A stretch of DNA of 64,000 bases, taken from Cyanocohniella sp. LLY (GTDB taxonomy: Bacteria; Cyanobacteriota; Cyanobacteriia; Cyanobacteriales; Nostocaceae). The notes below the pieces were generated by a model. The model was not told the DNA's origin. It saw only the letters and a list, made by a program, of their open reading frames with translations, and made no database searches. Numbering within the stretch: the first letter of the stretch is position 1; each line of letters begins with the position of its first letter. The stretch is taken from contig JAKOMP010000019.1 in the NCBI GenBank assembly GCA_022241785.1, positions 1 through 64,000 of the forward strand, given 5' to 3'. Of the stretch, positions 26,511-35,534 are shown in pieces. A program made the position numbers and the translations under genes.

Positions 26511-26948
26511 TTCCTTTGTAGAGAGAAGAAACAGGGCGAAAGACTTGAGGCTATTCACAAAATCTTTCTTCCCCATCTCCCCATTTCCTCTTAAAGATGA
26601 AAAAACGTTGGGGATCAACAAACTCTGGTTTATTGCAAAATTAAACAAAACATCAACTTTAGTAAAGTCAGGTTTGCTTTTCCTCAACAGAGTGATAACT
26701 TAAATAGTAGGACACTCAAACAAGCAAAACCAAAACTTAATGGGTAAATGAATTTGTGTCCCCCGTCATTAGCCCAAGCAAATCTCGGCAGATAAATGGT
26801 AAGTGGCAAAAACCTAACTTAACAGGTAAAGCCAAATCCCACAGCGGAAAAACTAAGATTGCTGAGAATGCTAGTTGTTATTGTCCACCTTAGTTATTGA
26901 CTCTTTCAATTAATTAACAAGTTAACAAATTTGAAACCTGTGAATCGT

Positions 26949-26980
26949 AAAAAACCTGGTCAACCCGTACCAGGTTTTTT
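26949..26980. terminator. Strong bidirectional terminator
   Basis: AAAAAACCTGG and CCAGGTTTTTT form an 11-pair stem with a 10-base loop and T runs on both strands. It lies 44 bases beyond the stop codon of the minus-strand adenylate cyclase gene and fits as its Rho-independent terminator. The rest of the gap from 26511 contains no recognised gene. Confidence 0.85.
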
Positions 26981-27023
26981 AATGGGCAAATGATTTATAG
27001 CAAATTGCGAAGCACATAGAGAT

Positions 27024-28649
27024 TTACGAATCATGCACATATTTTGTTTGATAAACCTTCACTAATCGGTCAATACCTTTGAAACGATGATGCCCCATTT
27101 CTTGAAAATCCGAGGATTGGGAAAGCAAATTATAAGTAACTTCACTGATTACACATTCACTAGGGGGACAAACGGCTTCCATACGAGCGGCGAGATTAAT
27201 TGTTGCCCCCAATGCCGTATAATCCACCCTTTGGGAACTACCAACATCTCCCACCACAGCCTTACCACTGTTAATGGCAATACGTAATTGTAAAGGTTCG
27301 TGCCAAAAATTATTGGCGTTGAGACGTTCAAGACGAGCCAGCATTCCCTTAGCAGCAGCGGTGGCGCGATCGGCATGATCTGCTTGTGGTTCGGGAGCGC
27401 CAAAAAAAGCCATAATACAATCACCAATATACTTATCCAAAGTGCCACCATAAGCAAACACTTCTTGCAACATCTCTTCAAATAAATTATTTAATAATTG
27501 AGCGATCGCAGTTGGTGTTAATTTTTCTGATATGGCCGTAAAACCCACTAAATCTGCGAACAAAATACTAATTTCGCTTTCTGCGGGAGCTAAACGACCA
27601 TCTGGTAAACCACCCATAGTGATTAATTGCTGGACAACACCTGGAGAATGATAACGCTCTAATCGATGACGAATTACTTCTTCAGTTTTTAACTTATCTG
27701 CCAATAACCAACGCTGCACACTAGACGCTACTAAATTCGCTAAAGCCGAAAAAAAGCTAAGTTCTTCCTCGCCATCATCTGCCCAATGATAAGAAGAAAG
27801 ATGAGCATCAGCGTAAAGAACACCGACAACTTTATTTTCATCCCACAAAGGTACAGCCATAGCACTACGAATGCCTTTGACCAAAATACTGTGTTCTCCA
27901 GAAAACCGTTCATCCTTATGGGTATCAGCGCTTTGAATAGCGACTTTTTCTGCAAATACCTTTTGGCAAATACTATGACTAATCCAGTTGCTATCACCTG
28001 CTAGATATTTTTGTTGGGAAACGTCTCTAGTACCAGCATTGACTAACTCTAGGTGACCACATCCGCCGACATCAATTAATAATGCCAAGCGGTCAATACT
28101 ATCAAGGTAACGAAACACAACTTGTTGTACCTGAGAGAAAATCTCTTCGATAGATGCTGCTGCACAAAGATTTTTAGCTATATCTACCAAGTCTTTGAGA
28201 CGGGCAATGGTTTTATCTTTATTACTGGGTTCCCCATCCTTACTATCAGCTTCTATCCATTGCTGTTGCAATTGCTTGACATTGCGAAAAATGGTTCTTG
28301 GCTCAGAAGTGCCAGCCGCTACAGTATGCTGGTGCATTAACTCTGTACCAGGATGAGCAAATAACACTACCAAATTCACATTTCCTAGCCAAATGATATC
28401 GCCATGATGTAACTCTTGAGCATGACTGATAAGAGTTTGGTTTACTTGTGTCCCATTTTTACTGCCCACATCCTCAATAGTCCACATCCCTTGAGCCGTC
28501 TTCACTAGACGGGCATGTCTACGAGATACTCCCCCGAAAGGTAAGTACAAGTCACATTCCGGCAAACGACCAATTGTGAATTCATCTTGATTCACTACTA
28601 CCGTTGTTTCCGTATCTCCCTGTTGTAGACGTAATGTAATTTCAGTCAT
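27024..28649 (-). CDS. Adenylate cyclase with FHA and GAF domains
   Basis: This soluble class III cyclase makes cAMP, a common signal in cyanobacteria. Order: FHA (about residues 1-95 of this start; FTIGRLPECDLYLPFGGVSRRHARL, VGSKNGT), which binds phosphothreonine; GAF (about 150-310); cyclase domain (about 360-540). Catalytic features include the metal Asp in FADLVGFT and DCIMAFFG, the adenine-selecting Lys in TLDKYIGD with Asp in RVDYTALG, and Asn/Arg in TINLAARME. The Lys-Asp pair argues for adenylate over guanylate cyclase. I start at MTEITLRL where the FHA strand begins; the ORF track adds 19 residues. The architecture recalls known Anabaena cyclases, but I cannot tie it to a named one. 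Confidence 0.92.
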   Translation of the reverse strand: MTEITLRLQQGDTETTVVVNQDEFTIGRLPECDLYLPFGGVSRRHARLVKTAQGMWTIEDVGSKNGTQVNQTLISHAQELHHGDIIWLGNVNLVVLFAHPGTELMHQHTVAAGTSEPRTIFRNVKQLQQQWIEADSKDGEPSNKDKTIARLKDLVDIAKNLCAAASIEEIFSQVQQVVFRYLDSIDRLALLIDVGGCGHLELVNAGTRDVSQQKYLAGDSNWISHSICQKVFAEKVAIQSADTHKDERFSGEHSILVKGIRSAMAVPLWDENKVVGVLYADAHLSSYHWADDGEEELSFFSALANLVASSVQRWLLADKLKTEEVIRHRLERYHSPGVVQQLITMGGLPDGRLAPAESEISILFADLVGFTAISEKLTPTAIAQLLNNLFEEMLQEVFAYGGTLDKYIGDCIMAFFGAPEPQADHADRATAAAKGMLARLERLNANNFWHEPLQLRIAINSGKAVVGDVGSSQRVDYTALGATINLAARMEAVCPPSECVISEVTYNLLSQSSDFQEMGHHRFKGIDRLVKVYQTKYVHDS

Positions 28650-28892
28650 GAGTGTGACGTGTCTATCCTGGAAACTGGGGACGCAAGCATCTTGAAGATA
28701 AAGCATATGCAGAGTGTATACTTTACCTTTTCTTTATGGCACTGTTAATAGCATTACGACAACTATGTGTAGTTAAAGTAACACCAAAAAATCAACGATT
28801 CCAGCTTGTTAGATGGTCATCCTGCTATTGATGATTAGCGCTCCAGATGCCTGCACCACAAGGAATTATGGGATATTTTTTGATTTTTAAAA

Positions 28893-28919
28893 GGGAACAG
28901 GAAAATCTCTCCTGCTCCC
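28893..28919 (-). terminator. Rho-independent terminator of the BI-1 family gene
   Basis: On the minus strand GGGAGCAGGA and TCCTGTTCCC pair (one G-U) and are followed by TTTTAAAAATC, 55 bases past the BI-1 stop. The gap 28650-28973 otherwise contains the upstream region of the cyclase gene, with no identified promoter. Confidence 0.7.
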
Positions 28920-28973
28920 CTACGTCTTTGGTCAGTACTTAAAGTTTACTTACTGCCTCATATTCAGTAACAC

Positions 28974-29702
28974 TTAGTCACGGCCATTGAGGGCAATCAG
29001 TAACCGCAAGATAAAAACAAACAGGTTGATGTAGGTAAGGTACATCGATAAAGCCGCAGGTAGGTATTGGTCATCTTCGTAAGTGCGGGGCAAGATGTAG
29101 AAATCAACTACAGATACACCCACAAACAGAAATACTCCTAAACCTGAAATACCGATTTCTAACCAACTGGGTGTGTAAACACCAAATAAGGCCAGCCCAA
29201 ATTGGATAAGTACGACCACTACCAAAGCCATGACACCAAGGCTGACAGTTTTTGTCAAAGCCATGCCATCTTGCTCAGAGAGATTAGAACCGATTTGACG
29301 AGCAGCAATAAAGGTGATGCCACAACCGAGGGCTGCCAAACCAATACCTTGAATACCAACGCCTTGGGTTCTCAAGGCCATAAATACTAAACCACTGAGA
29401 GTATATCCAGATAAAAGGCTGTAGGTGGCTAATAACGGTAGCGCCACACCCTTGTTACCTTTTTCAGCCACATTGCGAGCCACAAAAAATAAAATTAACT
29501 CCACAATCATTGCCCCAATGAAAGTGGGAAAGAAAATCTCCGGGTTGCTACGGATAACGCTCAAACCACCGTAGGTTCCTAAAGCGGTTAGCACAAGTCC
29601 GCCACCGACATAAGGCAGGGCATTGGCAATTACATTTGGGCCGATGAGGGCTTGAGTTTTAGCCTCACGAATAGCATTACGAAAGTTACTTGTATTGCTC
29701 AT
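28974..29702 (-). CDS. Bax inhibitor-1 family membrane protein
   Basis: The 242-residue protein has seven predicted helices: YVGGGLVLTALGTYGGL, IGAMIVELILFFVA, LPLLATYSLLSGYTLSGLVFMA, IGLAALGCGITFIAAR, LGVMALVVVVLIQFGLALF, LEIGISGLGVFLFVGVSVVDF and a final LTYINLFVFILRLLIALNGRD. That topology and the late Asp in VVDFYILPRTYEDD fit the BI-1/YccA (TMBIM) family, which is linked to calcium leak or FtsH in other bacteria. The role here is unknown. It ends with a clear terminator and starts beside a repeat-rich region. Confidence 0.88.
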   Translation of the reverse strand: MSNTSNFRNAIREAKTQALIGPNVIANALPYVGGGLVLTALGTYGGLSVIRSNPEIFFPTFIGAMIVELILFFVARNVAEKGNKGVALPLLATYSLLSGYTLSGLVFMALRTQGVGIQGIGLAALGCGITFIAARQIGSNLSEQDGMALTKTVSLGVMALVVVVLIQFGLALFGVYTPSWLEIGISGLGVFLFVGVSVVDFYILPRTYEDDQYLPAALSMYLTYINLFVFILRLLIALNGRD

Positions 29703-29839
29703 AAGTTAATTTTGCAGATGAATGTCTGGTTTACTCCCATTCTTACCAATTTTTGTAGTTAACAGCCAGAACTCACCCAGAGAAATAACTTGCTGCTGGG
29801 ATGAGCCTCTGACAAAATTGCATCCCCAGGTCAAAAGAG

Positions 29840-30094
29840 GCAGGGGGGCAGGGAGCAAGGGAGCAAGGGAGAAAGCTGAGACGGAGCTTGTTACTCCGCC
29901 CCAGCAAGAGCACCCAAGAAGGCGATGCCCTGAGCAGTTCGGCCGGTGGCACAGTGAGCTTGTCGAACTGCTCACTGTATCACTTGTCGAAGGGGCGGGG
30001 CGTTATACCCATTTTCCGCTCTACTTCACGGCTTCTCTGCGAGACGCTGCACGAACGGGGCAGGGCTTGCTCCCCCTGCTCCCTGCCCCCCTGC
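29840..30094. repeat. Composite repeat element with 18-base perfect inverted ends
   Basis: GCAGGGGGGCAGGGAGCA at 29840-29857 and its exact complement at 30077-30094 enclose 255 bases. Inside are GAGCAGTTCG/CGAACTGCTC (29932-29941 with 29964-29973) and CTTCTCTGCGAGACGCTGC, which is related to the repeats at 6.4, 11.7 and 44.0 kb. The right end (CCCCCCTGCTTTTTCAC) matches the repeat after the first DUF29 gene in reverse. ORFs 29706..29975, 29722..30117 and others lie in it and are not genes. From 30095 to 30428 I see only the sigF upstream region, without an identified promoter. Confidence 0.8.
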
Positions 30095-30428
30095 TTTTTC
30101 ACACCGGACTGTACTAGGTTTGGCTGATCATACAAAATAGCTGTTGAGTAATGAATGCATTTTTCAGCATAAATAGCTAGCTTTGATCGCAAAAAATCAA
30201 CATTTTGTTGTAATTAATTTCTAAATAGAAAAACAAAATAACTAACAACAGATGAAAGTCCCAAATCATGCGTGTATATACTGATTGGCAAAGTAGGTTT
30301 CTTCGTAAATTCAGTAAAACGACGATGGTTTATTCAGCGTTGACTAAGGAAAATAATGACAGATTTGAAGGCAATATACGTAACTCCATTTTTTCCCATA
30401 ACAGGAGTTCAACCAAAGGAATTTTTAT

Positions 30429-31214
30429 ATGGCAACAAGCGAATCCTCTATGCGAATTGATGGTATGGAGTTATTGCACTCATACCACCAAAATCCCTCT
30501 ATTAAACTTCGTAATCAACTGGTACAGTTACATACTGGTTTAGTTCGTAAGATGGCACATAAATTTAGTCATCAATGTAATGAACCTTATGAAGATTTAG
30601 AGCAAATCGGTTATTTTGGTTTAATTAGAGCTATTGAGCGCTTCGATCCCAGCCAAGGATATGCATTTAGTTCCTTCGCTGTGCCATATATTCGAGGTGA
30701 GATGCTGCACTTTTTACGCGATCGCAGTACGCTATTAAAAATTCCTCGTCGTTGGCAAGAACTTTACAATGAGGGGCAAAGAGTTCGTAAAGAATTATCT
30801 ATTTCTCTAGGTCGTTCTCCCAGAGATTCAGAAATTGCCGATGTACTTCACGTTTCTGTACAAGAATGGCAAGAAACTAAATTAGCAGCACAAAATCGGA
30901 TGCCTTTAAGCTTAGATGCTACCGCAGTCCATTACGTTGATTGCCAAATAACTTTAGGCGAAGCACTTCCTTGTCCTCGTTCTACTGCCCTTCAACAACA
31001 AGACGAAGAACGGCAACAACTACAAGGGGCAATCAGTATGTTAGAAGAAAAGCCCCGCATGGCAGTTGAGATGGTATTTTTAAAGGAACTTTCTCGCAAG
31101 GATGCTGCTAAAAATATTGGCACTAGTCCCATGACAGTTACGCGGTATTTGCAAAAAGGTATTCAGGATCTCATTGGCTATTTGCAACCACAAGCAATGC
31201 CTACAGGGTCTTGA
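30429..31214 (+). CDS. sigF: Alternative sigma factor SigF (group 3, SigB/F/G type)
   Basis: This is an RNA polymerase sigma factor of the general-stress/sporulation type; cyanobacterial SigF has been linked to pili, motility and secreted products. Region 2 is clear (HTGLVRKMAHKFSHQC, EDLEQIGYFGLIRAIERFDPSQGYAFSSFAVPYIRGEM, HFLRDR), region 3 follows (IPRRWQELYNEGQRVRKELS, DSEIADVLHVS), and region 4 (about 195-250, LSRKDAAKNIGTSPMTVTRYLQKGI) ends the protein. The 261-residue length is normal. AAAGGA precedes the ATG by 8 bases. No anti-sigma or anti-anti-sigma gene is adjacent. Confidence 0.93.
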   Translation: MATSESSMRIDGMELLHSYHQNPSIKLRNQLVQLHTGLVRKMAHKFSHQCNEPYEDLEQIGYFGLIRAIERFDPSQGYAFSSFAVPYIRGEMLHFLRDRSTLLKIPRRWQELYNEGQRVRKELSISLGRSPRDSEIADVLHVSVQEWQETKLAAQNRMPLSLDATAVHYVDCQITLGEALPCPRSTALQQQDEERQQLQGAISMLEEKPRMAVEMVFLKELSRKDAAKNIGTSPMTVTRYLQKGIQDLIGYLQPQAMPTGS

Positions 31215-31223
31215 GGCGGGGAG

Positions 31224-31319
31224 ATGGTGAAAATGGGTACAAAAGTTATTAAAGACCACAAGGATTTAGAAGTGTATCAAGCAGAATCAGCCACAACTCA
31301 AATTTGTAATAGCAGATAA
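31224..31319 (+). pseudogene. Truncated four-helix-bundle (S23/avd-like) protein fragment
   Basis: MVKMGTKVIKDHKDLEVYQ is the typical opening of small four-helix-bundle proteins of the 23S intervening-sequence/avd type. After about 20 residues the frame reads unrelated residues and stops, so only the first helix remains. It begins 10 bases after the sigF stop. The loss coincides with the start of the transposase debris that follows. Confidence 0.6.
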
Positions 31320-31560
31320 TGCTGTAGGGGTCATTTACCATCGATTACACCACTGTTTAACCGAAGTACCTTGGTTTAGTACCAAAGTCAATAAACCATG
31401 AAATCGCCTCACCCCCATTGATAGTTGATACTTATGGGGACAGAAATTGGATAGAAGTTTTTATAAGCCAAGGTTTGGTTACAGTTAAAAGAATATCATG
31501 TCCGAAATAAAAGAAATCTAACTCTACATTTTATCTTAGTTTTTTGTGCATATAGTTGAT
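31291..31560 (+). pseudogene. Decayed transposase remnant, probably IS701 family
   Basis: In shifting frames the plus strand reads DTYGDRNWIEVF, then AKVWLQLKEYHVRNKRNLT and LHFILVFCAYS. This matches the WxEVFYREAK...LKEYQVR...HFILVFCAY region near the end of IS701-type transposases as I remember them. A frameshift lies between WIEVF and AKVWL. Another frame upstream (31291-31401) reads LKFVIADNAVGVIYHRLHH, of uncertain origin. No terminal repeats were identified. Confidence 0.55.
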
Positions 31561-31663
31561 CAATTGAGCTTAATTTGTGTCTCAGTCCCGTTAATCGTAG
31601 CCCACATATAGGACTCCTATTTAATTATTGAAAAAACTCTGTATACTCAAAAAATCTTCTTTC

Positions 31664-31892
31664 CTACTCCCCACTCTCTACTCCCTGACAAGTGTAGGTT
31701 TTTAATTTAGGTGTGAGTTGACACTCTCAAACACAATTTTAAACTGTGTGAAAACACCAAATTTCGTTCTTGAGTGGGAAACCAGAGGGGAAAGATGAGT
31801 TTTCAATCAACGAAAACACCCCATTTCAGATGCATTCGTGAAAAACCTACACCTGTCAGCTCTCTACTCCCCACTCTCTACTCCCCACTCCC
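31664..31892. repeat. Two short tandem repeat tracts
   Basis: CTACTCCCCACTCTCTACTC at about 31667-31690 and again at about 31860-31892 are reverse-strand copies of the GGGGAGT/GAGAGTG heptamer family. Between them is non-coding sequence. The ORF 31838..32134 crosses a tract and is not supported. Confidence 0.75.
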
Positions 31893-31964
31893 AGCCTACG
31901 CAAGTAATTTTAGGAATCAAACCGGATTCCTATAGGTGGGCTTTTCACATCTGTTCCCACTGGA

Positions 31965-32420
31965 TTAACAAGGCATCAACGCATCTAATCTGCCCAATAC
32001 TGTCATATCTTCTGCATCCAACTCCACAGGAATACCACTACGAATTAATTCTGAAAAATCTTCATTGGGAACCATCACAGTCAAAGTATACAAGCGAGTA
32101 TTTCCTGTATTTTTCAGCAAATGAGTACCAGTAGGAGGCACTAACAAACTATCTCCAGCTTTAATTGGAACACTCTTGCCGTCACAAATAGCTATTCCTT
32201 CCCCTTTCAGGACAAAAAACATTTCCACCGCCCACTGATGATGATTTGGCGGTGTTTGACCCCCAACATCAAAAATTTCTACACAGCAAGTTAAAGAGGT
32301 ATTGGCATTAATAGAATCGAAAATAATCGCTAGCCGATTGGAGTCGTGTGGACTGATACGATATGTTTGATAGTCTTTGGGTGACTTGATAATAGGAATT
32401 ACACATCTAGTAGCGTGCAT
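31965..32420 (-). CDS. Cupin-domain protein
   Basis: The 151-residue protein is a single cupin barrel. Motif 1 is PPNHHQWAVEMFFVLKGEG (two His, one Glu) and motif 2 is VPPTGTHLLKNTG with the last His, so a divalent-metal site looks intact. Cupins range from dioxygenases to simple binding proteins, so the reaction is unknown. It is followed (in transcription order it is downstream) by nothing on this strand; the cysteine hydrolase gene lies 40 bases upstream on the same strand, which suggests one operon. Confidence 0.85.
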   Translation of the reverse strand: MHATRCVIPIIKSPKDYQTYRISPHDSNRLAIIFDSINANTSLTCCVEIFDVGGQTPPNHHQWAVEMFFVLKGEGIAICDGKSVPIKAGDSLLVPPTGTHLLKNTGNTRLYTLTVMVPNEDFSELIRSGIPVELDAEDMTVLGRLDALMPC

Positions 32421-32460
32421 ATTTATCCCCTAATTCGTAATTCGTGTTTGAATTCAAGAC

Positions 32461-33231
32461 TCAAGACTTCAGTGCTGTGAAAACTGCTTGCGAATCTGTA
32501 ACAAAACCGAAACATTGCTTAATGTTGTACAACGTTGCCAGCCAACAATACTCAGGAGAAGTGGTAGCGGTGCAGTCTTTGACTAAAATGCAGTCATATC
32601 CTAAAAAGTTGGCGTCACACAGCGTACTCATGACACATTGATCAGCATTGACACCCCCAAATAATAGTGTCGTTATTCCCAAGTTCCGCAAAATACTATC
32701 TAAAGGCGTATCCCAAAATCCACTCATGCGGTATTTATCCACACAAATATCTTCTGGTAGCTGTGGAAGTTCGTCTACCACCGCCGCCGCCCAACTACCC
32801 GCCATCAGTACTTTAGCACCGTTGCTAGGTAAAGGATCACCCAGTCCCACACCGTCGCCTGTGGGGTTATAAACGTGATGCGAAGCCGCACTAATATTTA
32901 ATAAATCGGAACGATTTCCCCAGTTTACCCAAATTACAGGCACACCGATGGCCCGTAGTTCTGGAAGTAAGTTATTTAAAGGTTGGATGGGTTGACGCGC
33001 TGGATTGACATCTACACCGATATGTGAAAGCCAACCATCAGGGTGACAAAAGTCGTTTTGCATATCAATCACCAGAATGGCAGTTTTGGCTAAATCCAGG
33101 TGCAGAGTTTTAGTTTCTGTGGATACGGTAACAGGTAGGGGGGACTTTGGCGGACGAGTAATGTCTGCAATATCCTGATTCACACTCCAAGCGTTTGGTG
33201 CGACTCCCAAAGTCCGAAATGACGGATTCAT
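32461..33231 (-). CDS. Isochorismatase-family cysteine hydrolase
   Basis: The enzyme belongs to the cysteine hydrolase group that includes nicotinamidase, RutB-type ureidoacrylate hydrolase and biuret hydrolase. The triad is present: Asp in VIDMQNDF, Lys in CVDKYRMSGF and Cys in NADQCVMSTL. About 30 extra N-terminal residues precede the core. The ATG at 33231 (MNPSFRTL) replaces the TTG used in the ORF track. It is in line with the cupin gene and divergent from an amidohydrolase gene 154 bases away, so a shared pathway for a nitrogenous ring or amide compound is plausible. The true substrate is not known. Confidence 0.87.
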   Translation of the reverse strand: MNPSFRTLGVAPNAWSVNQDIADITRPPKSPLPVTVSTETKTLHLDLAKTAILVIDMQNDFCHPDGWLSHIGVDVNPARQPIQPLNNLLPELRAIGVPVIWVNWGNRSDLLNISAASHHVYNPTGDGVGLGDPLPSNGAKVLMAGSWAAAVVDELPQLPEDICVDKYRMSGFWDTPLDSILRNLGITTLLFGGVNADQCVMSTLCDANFLGYDCILVKDCTATTSPEYCWLATLYNIKQCFGFVTDSQAVFTALKS

Positions 33232-33385
33232 AAATAACAACACACAAGACAGTACCTAAATTTGTAACCTGAATTGCTATTGAAAGTGCGATCGCTTCAT
33301 CAAGGTTAAAATCGCAGATCAGCTAGCGGTAAAGTTTCAACGTGTTACTCATAGAATAGTTGAAATCTAGTAATAGAGGTAAATT

Positions 33386-34783
33386 GTGAATTTTACTATC
33401 GAAAATGTTTTGATTGCTGATGAAGATGCCTACACAACCGTCAATGTGCAGGTTGCAGACAATCAGATAGTTGCCATTGCACCTAACCTCGATGTCATCG
33501 GTACTGCCGTTGATGGTACAAATAAGCTATTACTCCCAGGTTTCGTTAATGCTCATACCCATTCCTCGGAAATGTGGCAACGGGGTATAATGTCGATTTT
33601 TCCCTTGGAATTATGGTTGGCAGAATTATATGACTTTGCGCCCCTGGATTTAGAAAAAGTTTATCTCAGTGCTTTAGGTACAGCCGTAGAAACTTTACTT
33701 TCTGGTGGTACAAGTGTGGTAGATCATTTGGTGTTAATTCCGGGACAAGAGTTAGCCACCATCGCCACAGCTGTTCGTGCTTACAAAGAAGTGGGGATTC
33801 GGGCTTTTATTGCGCCCCTGATTCAAGATGAATCCCTCACCGCCGGTCTACCCTCTGGGGAATCAGCACAAAATCATGAGCCTTATTTTCGCTCAACTGC
33901 GGCCACATTGGAAATTATGGAAGAGGCCATCAAGCAGTTTCATCGCCCGGATGAGGGTGTAAATATGTTAGTTGCACCTACAGGGATTCAGCTGTGTACC
34001 GATGCCTTATTTACAGGATGTATTGAGTTAAGCGATCGCTATCATATTTGTCGTCACTCTCACTTGCTGGAAACTAAGGCCCAAGAAAAACTCGCCCAAG
34101 AAAAATATGGTTGTACTGCTGTTGAACATCTTCAACGTATCGGTTATTTGAGCGATCGCACTTCTTTAGCCCATTGTGTCTGGTTAAGTGATAATGATAT
34201 TACTATTCTGGCTCAAACCCAATCTACAGTTGTTCACAATCCTTTAAGTAACCTACGTTTAGGTAGTGGTATCGCCCCGATTTTAAAATATCGCCAAGCT
34301 GGGGTAAATGTCTCTTTTGGTTGTGATGGTGCTTCTAGTAATGATTCACAGGATTTGCTGGAAGCCATTAAAATTGGTTCTATTTTGCATAATATTACAG
34401 ACTCGGATTATCAGCACTGGATTACTCCCCGCCAATCTGTAGCAATGGCCTCTTTGGGGGGTGCTAAAGGACTAAATGTAGCTGATCAACTTGGTTCCTT
34501 GACCGTTGGGAAAAAAGCTGATTTAGTAATGTATGATTTGACTAATTTATCATTACTTCCCCGGACAGATCCCATTGGTTTATTAGTGTTAGGACGTCCC
34601 GCAAATGTTGTGGCTAGTGCGTGGGTGAATGGTAAACAAATTGTGGCTGATGGTCAAGTTACCACAATTAATGTTGATCAATTACGGCAAGAATTATTTA
34701 AACATAGTCAATGGGAGACAAAGCGTAAGTCTCAAAGTGTGGCACAAATTGAGGCACATTACCGCAAAGTTATGGATTTATGA
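33386..34783 (+). CDS. Amidohydrolase-superfamily deaminase/hydrolase
   Basis: This 465-residue metal-dependent hydrolase resembles the TRZ/ATZ and 8-oxoguanine/SAH deaminase group. Metal and catalytic residues are HTH in GFVNAHTHSSEMWQRG, a His in CRHSHLLETKAQE, a later His in LAHCVWLS, and Asp in FGCDGASSNDSQD. The start is a GTG with AGAGG 6 bases upstream. Family substrates include aminated purines, pyrimidines, triazines and S-adenosylhomocysteine, so a ring-deaminating role next to the cysteine hydrolase is plausible. The specific substrate cannot be read from sequence. Confidence 0.88.
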   Translation: MNFTIENVLIADEDAYTTVNVQVADNQIVAIAPNLDVIGTAVDGTNKLLLPGFVNAHTHSSEMWQRGIMSIFPLELWLAELYDFAPLDLEKVYLSALGTAVETLLSGGTSVVDHLVLIPGQELATIATAVRAYKEVGIRAFIAPLIQDESLTAGLPSGESAQNHEPYFRSTAATLEIMEEAIKQFHRPDEGVNMLVAPTGIQLCTDALFTGCIELSDRYHICRHSHLLETKAQEKLAQEKYGCTAVEHLQRIGYLSDRTSLAHCVWLSDNDITILAQTQSTVVHNPLSNLRLGSGIAPILKYRQAGVNVSFGCDGASSNDSQDLLEAIKIGSILHNITDSDYQHWITPRQSVAMASLGGAKGLNVADQLGSLTVGKKADLVMYDLTNLSLLPRTDPIGLLVLGRPANVVASAWVNGKQIVADGQVTTINVDQLRQELFKHSQWETKRKSQSVAQIEAHYRKVMDL

Positions 34784-34839
34784 AATCTGGTGAGTGGGGA
34801 TTAAGGACTGGGAAGTGTTATCCCCATTATTCCCCTCAT

Positions 34840-35310
34840 TTATCTTTTTGACTGATATTTAACGTAACCTAATTGCCAATTTTGTGCTTGTTTTAACTGA
34901 TTTAACTTGCCTTGAGCAATTAGCTTTAAAGCAATACGAGTGTTTAATTGCCCCTTGATTATGGTGTAATATTTTGGCTGCTCAACTCCTGTAAACACCT
35001 TGCCACGATTGAAAAATTGTCCACAGTAAAGTTCAGTTCCCGGTATTGATACTGTAAATAATCCGTCACTTCTATATCCATTGGGAATGGCAAATATAGC
35101 ATAGACATTGTGCGGGCCGCGCCAAGGCTGAACTACTAGTTTCTCAGGATGGGTGTAGTATTTTTCACCTGAGGCAGATCTAAACGCACCTGGTTGACAT
35201 CTGACTACAGGTGGTTTTTCGGCGATGTAAGAGGAAACATAAGAAAATCCTAGAACTCCACATAAGCTCAGGAAAAATAATACGTAGAATATTAATTTTT
35301 TCACTTGCAC
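34840..35310 (-). CDS. Small protein with N-terminal membrane anchor, unknown function
   Basis: The 156-residue protein has one N-terminal hydrophobic segment (LIFYVLFFLSLCGVLGFSYV) that may be a signal or anchor, followed by a soluble domain with two Cys (VVRCQPG, ELYCGQF) that could form a disulfide outside the membrane. Aromatic and Pro-rich phrases such as PWRGPHNVYAIFAIPNGY suggest a beta-rich fold. I recognise no family. It is convergent with the amidohydrolase gene and starts 160 bases from the divergent SLH gene. The GTG start is tentative. Confidence 0.6.
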   Translation of the reverse strand: MQVKKLIFYVLFFLSLCGVLGFSYVSSYIAEKPPVVRCQPGAFRSASGEKYYTHPEKLVVQPWRGPHNVYAIFAIPNGYRSDGLFTVSIPGTELYCGQFFNRGKVFTGVEQPKYYTIIKGQLNTRIALKLIAQGKLNQLKQAQNWQLGYVKYQSKR

Positions 35311-35534
35311 TTGACTAGATACTGGATTGCTTCATGTAAGTTCATATTTTAGCGAATCATGACGATTTTGCGGGAAGCGCAGCTATGCCGTTAAGCTGAT
35401 CGCACTGAGATGAGTCACTTGTACATGTCATCTGGCAACTGTGAAAATTTATACAATACCACAGACGCGATCGCTTGCATGTTGCTAAATTAACAAAGAA
35501 TATTAGAACCAAGCACAGTTACTTACAAACTCTT

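Noticed and set aside
29706-30192. ORFs of 70-131 residues upstream of sigF
   Set aside because: They overlap a composite repeat element; several frames are open on both strands, as expected for GC-rich repeats.
31838-32134. 98-residue ORF on the plus strand
   Set aside because: It crosses a tandem repeat and runs antisense to the cupin gene.
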